Shown here one piece after another: positions 36,036-44,895 of a DNA stretch of 64,000 nucleotides. Numbering within the stretch: position 1 is the stretch's first letter; every line of letters begins with the position of its first letter. The notes under the pieces were generated by a model that was not told the origin of the DNA, ran no database searches, and saw nothing but the letters and a program-made list of their open reading frames with translations. The stretch is from Pedococcus cremeus (lineage in GTDB: Bacteria; Actinomycetota; Actinomycetes; Actinomycetales; Dermatophilaceae), in NCBI RefSeq assembly GCF_900111375.1, contig NZ_FOHB01000007.1, positions 124,001-188,000 of the forward strand, written 5' to 3'. The position numbers and the translations under genes are program-made.

Positions 36036-37847
36036 TCAGGCGATGCGCTGGGCCGCCTGCGCCCGGACCGCCTCGACGGCCTCGTCGACGGCCCGGTCGA
36101 ACCGGGCCACGAGGTCGGTCTGGTAGTCGCCGAGGAGGTATGCCGCGGTGCGGGCCCGCTGCTCGGCGAACGTGTCGACCGTCCGCGCGTCCTCGACGCA
36201 CTGAGCCACGTCCGTGCCGTCGCCGGTGAGGACGTAGGCGCCGGCGGCGGAGGGGAAGGTGTGCCGGAACTGCTCGGGGTCCTCGGCGCTGGAGCTGGTG
36301 ACCACGTAGGGCTTGCCGGACGCGAGGAAGTCGGTGATGACGCTGGAGATGTCGCTGACCAGCAGGTCGGCCCGGTTGAAGGCCGAGTACAGCCCCTCGG
36401 CCCCGGTCACGACCTCGTGCGGGGCGCCGGCCTGCTCGACCATGGCCTTGAGCCGCTCGACCTCCTCGCCGAAGGCGGGGTCGTCGGTGCCCGTGCCCGG
36501 GTGCGGCTTGAAGAGGACCCGCACCCCCGGCATACCCATCAGGGTGCGCAGGATGCCGGCACCCTGGGTGAGCACCGAGGAGTACTCCCACTCGGCGAAG
36601 AAGCCCTCACGGGTGGGGGCGTAGAGCACGGTGTAGTCCCACGAGGCGGTGCCGCTCCCACCGCGGTTGTCCTGCGCCAGGGGCGCCGCGACCCGCTGGA
36701 TCTCAGCCAGCTGGGGGCGCCCGATCTCGCGGACCTGCTCGTCGCGGACGCCCACGTCGGCGACCCGGTAGCGGTCGCGCGCCGCCGGCCCGCTGACCCA
36801 GGCCTCGTCGAAGATGCGGGTCAGCACCGTGGCGCTGCCGCCCTTGTCGCTGTCGCCGTGGCCGACGAAGACGTCGACGATGCCGGGCAGGCGCAGCAGG
36901 TGGTTGTTCTTGGCCACGTTCGAGGGGTAGAGCGCGATCCGCACCGACTCCGGGACGACCCGCTCGATGTCGGTGGCGCGGGTGACCTGCACGACCGGGA
37001 TGCGGTCGGTCTCGACGAGGGGCGCGTTGTGCGGCTCGCGCACCAGCACGACCGTGTTGCGGCCGACCGCCTCCAGCGTGGGCGTCCACACGTTGGCGAT
37101 GTAGCCGATCGCCTCCGGGCGGCTGTAGTAGAAGAGCACCTCGGGTGCCAGCTCGCGCAGCGCCGCGGCGAGCAGGTCGACCGCCTCCTCGGCGGAGGTG
37201 TCGGCCCGGGCGCGCAGCGCGTCGGCGACCACCAGGGCCAGCAGCGTCGCAGCCAGGACGGCCGCCAGCACGGCTGCGACCACGACCAGGCCACCCGGAC
37301 CGCCCGCCAGGTGGGCGACCACCCCTGCGGCGACCACCGTCCCGGCCGCGCTGTTGCCGTGGCCTGCGCGCCTGAGCAGTGCAGGGGCCAGCGCCGGGCG
37401 TCGCCGCACGCCCGGCACCTCGAAGTTCCGCCACGAAACCGGCAGCAGTCGTCGCGCCTCGCTGTCGGCCTGCAGCGCCACCTGCAGCAGGCGCGCGACC
37501 CAGATGACGGCCAGGGCGACGGCCACCGCGACGAAGAGGCCTCGGTCGCTCGCGGACCACGGCGCCACCAACCCGAGCAGGAGCACGCCCCGCAGGCCGG
37601 TGCGCACCGTGTGGCCGACCTGGAACCGTTCGAGCGCCTCGAACAGCACCGGCCGGCGGACCAGCCAGGCCTCGGCGACGTGGCCGGCGACCGCGCCGAG
37701 GCCGAAGAGCACCGCGGCGGCGACCGGCACACCGGTCGAGAAGGGGATGGCCAGCGCCTCGAGGCCGAAGCCGAGGGCCAGGAGTGCGACGGGCGGCAGG
37801 TAGCGGGTGAGGGACGGCCGGGACAGCCGGGCTGCGGGCGCGCTCAT
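36036..37847 (-). CDS. CDP-glycerol glycerophosphotransferase family (TagF-like), membrane-anchored
   Basis: A 603-residue paralogue of the proteins at 28377 and 37844. Four to six N-terminal helices (YLPPVALLALGFGLEALAIPF, AVLFGLGAVAGHVAEAWLV, LVVVAAVLAAVLAATLLALVV) precede the transferase half: VFVGHGDSDKGGS, LYAPTREGFFAEWEYSSVL, VLFKPHPGTGTDD and LLVSDISSVITDFLASGKPYVV. The usual HGTPxK is HGDSDK. The ATG overlaps the upstream stop (ATGA), coupling the two polymerase-like genes. Confidence 0.88.
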   Translation of the reverse strand: MSAPAARLSRPSLTRYLPPVALLALGFGLEALAIPFSTGVPVAAAVLFGLGAVAGHVAEAWLVRRPVLFEALERFQVGHTVRTGLRGVLLLGLVAPWSASDRGLFVAVAVALAVIWVARLLQVALQADSEARRLLPVSWRNFEVPGVRRRPALAPALLRRAGHGNSAAGTVVAAGVVAHLAGGPGGLVVVAAVLAAVLAATLLALVVADALRARADTSAEEAVDLLAAALRELAPEVLFYYSRPEAIGYIANVWTPTLEAVGRNTVVLVREPHNAPLVETDRIPVVQVTRATDIERVVPESVRIALYPSNVAKNNHLLRLPGIVDVFVGHGDSDKGGSATVLTRIFDEAWVSGPAARDRYRVADVGVRDEQVREIGRPQLAEIQRVAAPLAQDNRGGSGTASWDYTVLYAPTREGFFAEWEYSSVLTQGAGILRTLMGMPGVRVLFKPHPGTGTDDPAFGEEVERLKAMVEQAGAPHEVVTGAEGLYSAFNRADLLVSDISSVITDFLASGKPYVVTSSSAEDPEQFRHTFPSAAGAYVLTGDGTDVAQCVEDARTVDTFAEQRARTAAYLLGDYQTDLVARFDRAVDEAVEAVRAQAAQRIA

Positions 37848-39706
37848 CGGGCGGTCTCCTCGGTGGTGCGGGGCTGGGCCCCGGCGTCGTCGGTGGCCAG
37901 CAGCTGGGCGTGGTCGGCGCTGCGGGCCAGAGCCGCCTGCGCCCGCTCACAGGCGCGGTCGACCTCGTCGGCGAAGTGCTCGACCGGGTCGGCGACCGGG
38001 GCGCCGAGGAAGTAGGTGGCCAGCTCCTCGCGGCGCGCGCGGTTGACGTCGGGACCCACCGCGTCGGTCAGGGCCGCGGCGAGGTCGGCGCAGTCACGGG
38101 CGATGACCGCGCCGCCGGCGGTGGAGGGGAAGTCGCGGTGGTAGTCCGCGAGGGCGGTGTCGCGGGGGTTGGTGACCAGGTAGGGCTTGCGCGAGGCGAG
38201 GAAGTCGGCGACCACGCTCGAGATGTCGGCGACGAGCACGTCGGCCTCGTTGAAGGCGTTGTAGAGGGAGTCCGGCTCGGTGCCGACCACCTGGTGCCGC
38301 CCGCCGCTGGACCTGAGTCGCTGCTCGATGGCCTCGCGCGCGGCGGCGGCGCGGGGGAGCCGGGTGCCGGTGGCCGGGTGGGCCTTGAACAGCACCCGCA
38401 CCGGCAGCTCGGACCTCAGCAGCGTGTCGACGATGCGCTCGCCCATCGGGGCCACCGAGGAGTAGTCGACCCCGTCGAAGTTGCCCTCCCAGGTGGGGGC
38501 GTAGAGCACGGTGAGCGGCCGCTCCGGCGTCGGGGAGGCGGGGCCGGTGCGTGGCTGGATGTGCGCCAGCTGCGGGCGGCCGACCGTGACCAGCTGCTCG
38601 GGTCGCACGCCCTCACCCCGGCGCAGGTAGCGGTCGCAGGCCGCCTGCCCGGCCACCCAGATCTCGTCGAAGACGCGGTGCAGCGGGCTGTAGGTGACCG
38701 ACTTGTCACCGTCACCGTGGTTGATGAAGACGTGCCGGATGCCGCGCAGCCGGATCATGTGGTTGTTCTTGTTGACCGTGGTCGGGTAGAGGGCCACCTT
38801 CAGCGAGGGCACCTGCATCGCCTCGACGTCGCGGGCCCGCGGCAGCACGAGGATCGGCGTGCGCGTCGGCAGCAGCGCCTCGAGGTGGAGGAACTCGCGC
38901 AGGATGATGACGGTCGGGCGGTGGAGCCGGTCGACCGTCTCGAGCCAGACGTTCAGCTGGTAGGTCGTGTCCTGGCCGCCGCTGAAGTACACGGCCACCT
39001 CGGGGGCCAGCCGCTCGACGGCAGCGAGCAGCTTGGCGTTGTCCTCCGCCGGGGAGGGCAGGCGGGCGATGGTCCGGCGCCGCTCGAGCACCCGGTAGGC
39101 GACGAAGGCCGACCCGGCGAGCAGCAGGGCCAGCCCCACGAGGACGGGAGCCGCGGAGCCGGTCGCCCAGCCGACCCACAGGCCGAGCAGCAACGGCACG
39201 TCGACGTGCAGGGCCACGCGCGGGCCCGTGATCGTGGCGACCTGGGGCAGCGTGGGCGGCAGGAGCTCCGGACCGGAGGTGCGCCCGTCGACGTCGAGGT
39301 TCGCCCAGCCGAGGCGCCCGCGGCGCAGCCGCTGGTTGCGCCCGGAGAGCACCCGGTATGCCGCGTGGGTCAGGTGCGTGGCGCCGACACCGGCCACCAC
39401 GAGCAGGGCCACCCAGGCGTCGGGGCGGGCGATGACCGCCCACCCGAGCACCGCGGAGGCCTCCCGGAGGAACGCCCGCTGCGCGCTGGCGAGCTGCCGC
39501 TCGTTGAGCCACTGCACGACCCGCTCGTCGACGAGGAACAGCCGGGCGTCGGCCACGTAGTTGGCCACCAGGGCGAGCCCGAGGACCCAGCCCCAGCCGG
39601 CGGACCATCCCCCGAGCAGGGCGGCGACCACCATGAGGGCGGCCGTGGCGGCATACAGGACCAGCGCCCCCACGTCGCTGCGCAGGGTCCGGGCGAGTCG
39701 GTGCAT
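37844..39706 (-). CDS. CDP-glycerol glycerophosphotransferase family (TagF-like), membrane-anchored
   Basis: A 620-residue protein with N-terminal helices (ALVLYAATAALMVVAALLGGW, WVLGLALVANYVADARLFLV, VPLLLGLWVGWATGSAAPVLVGLALLLAG). The transferase half has VFINHGDGDKSVTYSPLHRVFDEIWVAG, LYAPTWEGNFDGVDYSSV, VLFKAHPATGTRL and VLVADISSVVADFLASRKPYLV. It is first in a two-gene minus-strand unit facing the exporter. No ribosome-binding site is obvious before the ATG. Confidence 0.88.
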   Translation of the reverse strand: MHRLARTLRSDVGALVLYAATAALMVVAALLGGWSAGWGWVLGLALVANYVADARLFLVDERVVQWLNERQLASAQRAFLREASAVLGWAVIARPDAWVALLVVAGVGATHLTHAAYRVLSGRNQRLRRGRLGWANLDVDGRTSGPELLPPTLPQVATITGPRVALHVDVPLLLGLWVGWATGSAAPVLVGLALLLAGSAFVAYRVLERRRTIARLPSPAEDNAKLLAAVERLAPEVAVYFSGGQDTTYQLNVWLETVDRLHRPTVIILREFLHLEALLPTRTPILVLPRARDVEAMQVPSLKVALYPTTVNKNNHMIRLRGIRHVFINHGDGDKSVTYSPLHRVFDEIWVAGQAACDRYLRRGEGVRPEQLVTVGRPQLAHIQPRTGPASPTPERPLTVLYAPTWEGNFDGVDYSSVAPMGERIVDTLLRSELPVRVLFKAHPATGTRLPRAAAAREAIEQRLRSSGGRHQVVGTEPDSLYNAFNEADVLVADISSVVADFLASRKPYLVTNPRDTALADYHRDFPSTAGGAVIARDCADLAAALTDAVGPDVNRARREELATYFLGAPVADPVEHFADEVDRACERAQAALARSADHAQLLATDDAGAQPRTTEETAR

Positions 39707-39916
39707 GGAGTCCGTTCCGGTTCAGGGGCGGGTGCGTCGAGCGGGCGCCGCAGGCGTCGCGACCCGCCCGAGGATACTGGACCGGCCCGGACCGCCACCG
39801 TGGCGCGGAGCAGCCCCCGGTGTGGCGTACGCTCGGTCGCCGGGTACCGCACAAGGATGACCCGACAGGTGAGGCGGACGCCCGCCGCCGACCCGGCACT
39901 GGACAGGCAAGGACGA

Positions 39917-40726
39917 ATGAGGCTGATCTCCCGGACCGAGGCCCTCGCGGCCCGGCGCAGCGTGTTGTGGACGCTGGTGATCCGAGACCTGCGGGTGCGC
40001 TACTCCCAGAGCGTGCTCGGCTACGTGTGGACGATCCTCGACCCGCTGCTGATGTCGTTGATCTACTTCCTGGTCTTCGTCTACATCTTCAAGCGCAACG
40101 ACCTCGGCCACGAGCCGTACTTCCTCTTCCTGCTCATCGGCCTGCTGGCCTGGCAGTGGTTCTCCGGGTCCCTGACCGACACGTCCCGGGCCCTGATCTC
40201 CGAGGCCAAGCTGGTGCGCTCGACCAACCTCCCGCGCGAGATCTGGGTCGTGCGGGTCGTGGTGTCCAAGGGCATCGAGTACGTCTTCTCCCTGCCGGTG
40301 CTGCTGTTCTTCCTCGGCTTCTACCTGCTGCAGGGCAAGACGCACCTCAACGGCTGGCTGGTGCTCTTCCCCTTCGCCGTCGTCGTCGAGTTCATCGCGG
40401 CCGTGGGCCTGGGCCTCCTGCTCGCCCCGGTCACCGCCCTCATCACCGACATGCAGCGGGTCATCCGCATCGTCCTGCGGATGCTCTTCTACGCCACCCC
40501 GGTGATCTACTCGGGCCAGCTGGTGCCACAGCCCTACGACAAGGTCCTCTGGCTCAACCCGATGACCGGGGTGCTGGAGGCGATGCGGGCCGGCTTCTTC
40601 GAGCACGACAAGCTCCCCATCCAGTGGGGCGCGATCGCCACCAGCGCGGTCGTGAGCGTGGCCCTCGTGTTCATCGGCAACACCGTCTTCGGCCGCCTGG
40701 AGCGGCCGGTGCTGAAGGAGATCTGA
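39917..40726 (+). CDS. ABC-2 type polysaccharide/polyol-phosphate exporter permease (TagG/Wzm-like)
   Basis: A 269-residue permease with six helices. The N-terminus LVIRDLRVRYSQSVLGYVWTILDPLLMSLIYFLVFVYIF is a clear TagG/Wzm signature, and FYATPVIYSGQLVPQPYDKVLWLNPMTGVLEAMRAGF is the second. It exports lipid-linked teichoic acid or O-polysaccharide with the ATPase that follows 5 nt later. ATG 39917 (with AAGGA just upstream) is chosen; ATG 39857 would add 20 residues. TACGCT at 39828 is a possible -10. Confidence 0.9.
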   Translation: MRLISRTEALAARRSVLWTLVIRDLRVRYSQSVLGYVWTILDPLLMSLIYFLVFVYIFKRNDLGHEPYFLFLLIGLLAWQWFSGSLTDTSRALISEAKLVRSTNLPREIWVVRVVVSKGIEYVFSLPVLLFFLGFYLLQGKTHLNGWLVLFPFAVVVEFIAAVGLGLLLAPVTALITDMQRVIRIVLRMLFYATPVIYSGQLVPQPYDKVLWLNPMTGVLEAMRAGFFEHDKLPIQWGAIATSAVVSVALVFIGNTVFGRLERPVLKEI

Positions 40727-40730
40727 GCCG

Positions 40731-41501
40731 ATGTCCACCTCACAGGTCGACCTCACCGGGCCGGTCATCGCGGTCAAGGACCTCGGTATCGAGTTCTACC
40801 GCTCGCGCCGCCGCCGGATGCAGCTGCGCGAGATGCTCTTCCACGGCCGCAGCGGCGCCCCCAGGGAGACCTTCTGGGCCCTGCGGAACATCAGCTTCGA
40901 GATCCAGGCGGGCGAGGCGGTGGGCCTGGTCGGCGGCAACGGCGGCGGCAAGAGCACGCTGCTCAAGATGCTCGCCGGCGTGCTGCTGCCCGACGAGGGC
41001 GAGGTCACCGTCAACGGGGGAGTGGCTCCGCTCATCGAGCTCACCGGCGGCTTCGTCGGCGAACTGACCGCGCGCGACAACATCTACCTCACGGCCGGCC
41101 TGCACGGCCTGTCGAAGGAGCAGGTCGACGAGCACTTCGACGACATCGTCGAGTTCGCCGGTCCCGAGGTCCGCTCCGGGCTCGACACGCCCTACCGGCA
41201 CTTCAGCTCCGGCATGAAGGTGCGCCTCGGCTTCGCCGTGATCACCACCCTCGACGAGCCGATCATCCTCGTCGACGAGGTGCTCGCCGTGGGTGACCGC
41301 AAGTTCCGCGAGAAGTGCTACCAGCGCATGGAGGACCTGCTCGTCGAGGGCCGCACCCTGTTCCTGGTCTCGCACTCCGAGCCGGACCTGCGGCGGTTCA
41401 GCACCCGCGGCCTCTACCTCCAGCGCGGCGCCCTCATGATGGACGGCCCCATGGACGACGTCCTCGACCGCTACAACCACGACCTGGACGCGACTCGGTG
41501 A
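40731..41501 (+). CDS. ABC exporter ATP-binding protein (TagH/Wzt-like)
   Basis: A 256-residue ATPase with Walker A GGNGGGKST (residues 68-76), the signature HFSSGMKVRLGFA, Walker B PIILVDEVLAVGD and LVSHSEPDLRRF (switch His). It lacks a C-terminal glycan-binding extension of the Wzt type and fits a TagH-type chain that exports any chain made by the matching polymerase. It overlaps the next gene as GTGA. Confidence 0.9.
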   Translation: MSTSQVDLTGPVIAVKDLGIEFYRSRRRRMQLREMLFHGRSGAPRETFWALRNISFEIQAGEAVGLVGGNGGGKSTLLKMLAGVLLPDEGEVTVNGGVAPLIELTGGFVGELTARDNIYLTAGLHGLSKEQVDEHFDDIVEFAGPEVRSGLDTPYRHFSSGMKVRLGFAVITTLDEPIILVDEVLAVGDRKFREKCYQRMEDLLVEGRTLFLVSHSEPDLRRFSTRGLYLQRGALMMDGPMDDVLDRYNHDLDATR

Positions 41502-43546
41502 GCGCGCCGGCGACCTCCGTCGGCACCGCCTCCTCGCGAGCCCTGCGGGGCCTCTCCCGCGGGGCCGACGTCGTCCTCGTCGGCGTCACCCCTCGTGCAG
41601 CCCCCGAAGCGTCGGCACACCTCGCCGCCGTGCTCGAGGAGGTCTGCGCCCCCACGTCGGTGCGTCACCTGCCGGGCGGCGCCTGCGCGGCGCTGACGGC
41701 GCTCGCCGACCTCGCCGAGACGTCCCGCGACACCCCCCTCGTGGTGGCCGCGGCCGACCTCGACACCGACCTGCCCGCCCTGCTCGACCTGCTCGACCGC
41801 CCCGGCGTGCGCACCGCGACGACCGTCGTCGCCCGTGACGGCGTCGACCGCGGACTCGAGGCGGCCACGCTCGTGCGGGTCGGTCGCGACGGCCGCGCGG
41901 TCGAGTCGGTCGGCTCGCCGGCCCACGTGGTCACCGCACCAACCCACGTGCTGCTCGGGGTGCTGCGGGTGGCGCCGGAGCACCGTGCGGAGGCGGCCCG
42001 CCTCTGGCGCGCAGCCGCCGCCGTGGCCTCCGACGGCTGGGGTGGCGACGTCGCCGCCCTCGCCGTGCTCGCCCTCGTACGGGGCGGCCTGCGGGTCGGC
42101 GCGGTGGCGCTCGGCCCGTTCCGCTGGGCCCGCGGCACGGCCGGTGGTGCCGGGGCGGCGGGTGACGCGTGGCGCCAGCGCCTGCGCGGTGCGTCCCGCG
42201 GCGGCGACGGGTTCTTCTCGACGTATGCCGTGCGGCCGGTCTCGCGGCGCATCACCGCGGTGGGCCTGCGCCACGACTGGCAGCCCAACGTCGTGACCGT
42301 CGTGTCCCTGCTCATGGGGGTGCTCGCCGCGCTGCTCGTCGCCACCGGCTGGTGGTGGGCCTGGGTCGTGGCTGCCGTGGTGCTGCTGCTGGCGCTGGCG
42401 GTCGACTGCGTCGACGGGGAGATCGCGCGGTTCACCCGCCGGTTCAGCCCGCTCGGCGCCTTCCTCGACGCGGTCGGTGACCGGGTGAAGGAGTATGCCG
42501 TGCTGGCGGCGGTCGCCGCCGTGGCGGTGCGTGAGGGGCAGCCGGGGTGGCCGGTGGCCATCGCCACCATGGTGGCCGTCACCGTGCGCCACCTCGAGAA
42601 CGACACCTACGACCACCGGATCGGCTTCGCCCGCGCCAGCGTCGCCGACCTGCTGCCGGTCGACGCCACCCGTGACCTCGGGACCGAGGGGGCGCGCACG
42701 CAGCTCGCCCCGGCACCCACGCGCAGCCAGTCGGCCGTCTTCTGGGCCAAGAAGGTCATCCACCTGCCCATCGCCGAGCGCTACCTGCTCATCGCGCTCA
42801 CCCTGCTCACCCGCCGACCCTTGCTCGTGCTCTGGGTGCTCCTCGTGGCCACCATCGTCGCGGTGGCGTGGACCCAGGGCGGCCGCGTCGCCGCCGTGGT
42901 CGTCGGCCGTGACCGCACCTGGGCGTCCGTGCCGCGCACCGAGGGCCCCGGCCACGTCGACGAGCAGCTCGACCTCGGCCCGCTCGCCCGGGCGGCCGCC
43001 GTGGGACGGGGCTCGTTCTGGACCGGCCTCGCCGGCGTGCTCGTCCTGCTCGTCGCCGCCCCGCTCGCGATCTGGGCGGACCTGCCCGGCGTCGCGCTCG
43101 CGGCCGCCGTGGTCGGCTCGCTGATGGTCGGGCAGGGCTGGCAGCCGCCGCTGCACCACCCCCTCGACTGGCAGGCGCCCGCCGCGCTCTGGGTGGCCGA
43201 GTCGCTGGTCGTGGCCCTGCTGGTGCACCACACCGCCGGGGTCATGTCGGCTGCCGGCTACGCCTACCTCTGCGCCGTCGCCTACCACCGCTACGACACC
43301 CTCTACCGCCAGCGCGACACCGGCGCCGCGCCGCCCGCCTGGCTGTCGACCGCCGGGCTGGGGGTCGACGGCCGCCTCGTGCTGCTGCTCGTGGTGGCGT
43401 GGCTCGTGCCCGGGGCCCTGGTCCCGCTGCTGTGGGTCGCCGCCGTCTACCTCGCCGTGCTCTACGTCGCGGAGTCCGCCACCGGCTGGCACCGCTGGAT
43501 CGCCGCCCAGAACAGGGCGGCGCAGAACAAGGAAGGCGCCGCATGA
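41498..43546 (+). CDS. large membrane protein with CDP-alcohol phosphotransferase core
   Basis: A 682-residue protein. The middle carries DCVDGEIARFTRRFSPLGAFLDAVGDRVKEY, a complete CDP-alcohol phosphotransferase motif (D-x2-DG-x2-AR-x8-G-x3-D-x3-D). The first about 230 residues look like a nucleotidyltransferase-type alpha/beta fold without a clear GGxGTR. The C-terminal part has further helices, reminiscent of DUF5941 proteins. It could transfer a phospho-polyol or inositol from a CDP-alcohol to a lipid or sugar. The start is GTG 41498 in a GTGA overlap with the ATPase. Confidence 0.72.
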   Translation: MSAPATSVGTASSRALRGLSRGADVVLVGVTPRAAPEASAHLAAVLEEVCAPTSVRHLPGGACAALTALADLAETSRDTPLVVAAADLDTDLPALLDLLDRPGVRTATTVVARDGVDRGLEAATLVRVGRDGRAVESVGSPAHVVTAPTHVLLGVLRVAPEHRAEAARLWRAAAAVASDGWGGDVAALAVLALVRGGLRVGAVALGPFRWARGTAGGAGAAGDAWRQRLRGASRGGDGFFSTYAVRPVSRRITAVGLRHDWQPNVVTVVSLLMGVLAALLVATGWWWAWVVAAVVLLLALAVDCVDGEIARFTRRFSPLGAFLDAVGDRVKEYAVLAAVAAVAVREGQPGWPVAIATMVAVTVRHLENDTYDHRIGFARASVADLLPVDATRDLGTEGARTQLAPAPTRSQSAVFWAKKVIHLPIAERYLLIALTLLTRRPLLVLWVLLVATIVAVAWTQGGRVAAVVVGRDRTWASVPRTEGPGHVDEQLDLGPLARAAAVGRGSFWTGLAGVLVLLVAAPLAIWADLPGVALAAAVVGSLMVGQGWQPPLHHPLDWQAPAALWVAESLVVALLVHHTAGVMSAAGYAYLCAVAYHRYDTLYRQRDTGAAPPAWLSTAGLGVDGRLVLLLVVAWLVPGALVPLLWVAAVYLAVLYVAESATGWHRWIAAQNRAAQNKEGAA

Positions 43547-44406
43547 GCCCGACCGACGACTCCACCACGCCCGCCGGTTCGGAGTCGCCGCCCACGGGGC
43601 CGGTGCACGACCCGCGCGACAACCACCCGAGTCTGGAGCAGCTGCGCGCGGTCGCCCAGCCCGCTGCCCACATCGGCCGCTACAACGCCGAGCACTGGGC
43701 CGGCGCGCTCTACATCCGGCACCTGAGCATCTACGCCACCCGCGCGCTGCTGCCCACCGGCATCAGCCCCAACGGCGTCACCTGGCTGATGATCGTCGTC
43801 GGTGTGGTCGGGGCCTTCACCACCCCGCTGCCCGGGCTCGTCGGCCCGCTCCTGTGCGCCCTGGCCATGCAGGTGCAGATCCTGCTCGACTGCAGCGACG
43901 GCGAGGTCGCCCGCTGGCGCCAGCGGTTCTCCCCGGCCGGCATCTACCTCGACCGCATCGGGCACTACGCCACCGAGGCGTCCATCCCGATCGCCGTGGG
44001 GCTGCGGGCCGACGGCTGGACCCTGTCCGACCCGCTCGACGTCGGGGGCTGGACCCTGCTCGGCCTGCTCGTCTCGGTCGTCGTGCTCATGAACAAGGCC
44101 TTCACCGACCTCATGCACGTCGCGCGGGCGAAGACCGGCCGGCCGCCGCTCGAGGACGTCGCCGAGACGGCCCGCCCCAAGGGGTCCGGGCTGGCCACGG
44201 CACGCCGGGCGTTCGCCTACCTGCCGATCTTCCGCGCCTTCGTCGCCATCGAGGCCTCGCTGCTCGTGCTGCTCGCCGGAGTCATCGACGTCCTCCGTGG
44301 CGACCTCGGCGGCACCCAGGGCCTGTTGCTCCTCATGGTGCCCCTCGCGTTCATCACGGCCGGGGGACACCTGCTGGCGGTGCTGTCCAGCTCGCGGCTC
44401 GACTGA
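43543..44406 (+). CDS. CDP-alcohol phosphotransferase family protein with altered catalytic residue
   Basis: A 287-residue membrane protein. The motif region reads DCSDGEVARWRQRFSPAGIYLDRIGHY. The first three Asp (116, 119, 137) are present, but the fourth position is His141 where the family has the catalytic Asp. Six or so helices surround it. It overlaps the previous gene (ATGA) and precedes the TagD-like gene, so it probably works on the CDP-glycerol or CDP-ribitol made here, or is a non-catalytic partner. The substitution may be normal for this subgroup. Confidence 0.75.
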   Translation: MSPTDDSTTPAGSESPPTGPVHDPRDNHPSLEQLRAVAQPAAHIGRYNAEHWAGALYIRHLSIYATRALLPTGISPNGVTWLMIVVGVVGAFTTPLPGLVGPLLCALAMQVQILLDCSDGEVARWRQRFSPAGIYLDRIGHYATEASIPIAVGLRADGWTLSDPLDVGGWTLLGLLVSVVVLMNKAFTDLMHVARAKTGRPPLEDVAETARPKGSGLATARRAFAYLPIFRAFVAIEASLLVLLAGVIDVLRGDLGGTQGLLLLMVPLAFITAGGHLLAVLSSSRLD

Positions 44407-44483
44407 CCCAGCACGGTACCCTCGCCGGAGACCACCGGCAGCCGCGTGCGGAAGCCGGCCCACCGGCATACCAGGAGCACCGC

Positions 44484-44894
44484 TTGAGCCCTCGCACCGT
44501 CATCACGTTCGGCACCTTCGACGTGCTGCACGTCGGGCACATCCGGGTGCTCAAGCGCGCCGCCGAGCTCGGTGACCGACTCGTCGTCGGCGTCTCGGCC
44601 GACGAGCTGAACATCGCCAAGAAGGGCCGGGCCCCGGTGTTCACGCAGGACGAGCGGCTCGAGATCGTCAGCAGCCTGAAGATGGTCGACGAGGTCTTCG
44701 TCGAGGAGTCGCTGGAGAAGAAGCGCGACTACATCGTCGAGCACGGCGGCGACGTGCTCGTCATGGGCGACGACTGGGCCGGGAAGTTCGACTGGGTCTC
44801 CGACGTGTGCGAGGTGGTCTACCTGCCGCGCACCCCTTCGGTCTCGACCACCGGGCTCATCGAGCACATCGCCACCATCGCGCCCAGCGCCTGA
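44484..44894 (+). CDS. tagD: glycerol-3-phosphate cytidylyltransferase-like (TagD)
   Basis: A 136-residue nucleotidyltransferase: TFGTFDVLHVGHIRVLKRAAELGDRLVVGVSAD has the HxGH motif, and RTPSVSTTGLIEHI corresponds to the RTxGISTT signature. It makes CDP-glycerol from glycerol-3-phosphate and CTP. The start is TTG 44484: AGGAG lies 6 nt before it and no other start fits. Its stop is followed after 1 nt by the stop of the convergent flippase gene. Confidence 0.88.
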   Translation: MSPRTVITFGTFDVLHVGHIRVLKRAAELGDRLVVGVSADELNIAKKGRAPVFTQDERLEIVSSLKMVDEVFVEESLEKKRDYIVEHGGDVLVMGDDWAGKFDWVSDVCEVVYLPRTPSVSTTGLIEHIATIAPSA

Positions 44895-44895
44895 C

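Noticed and set aside
37910-39800. Long plus-strand frame continuing into the ABC permease
   Set aside because: Antisense to the TagF-like genes; only the part from 39917 is a real protein, with a ribosome-binding site near its start.
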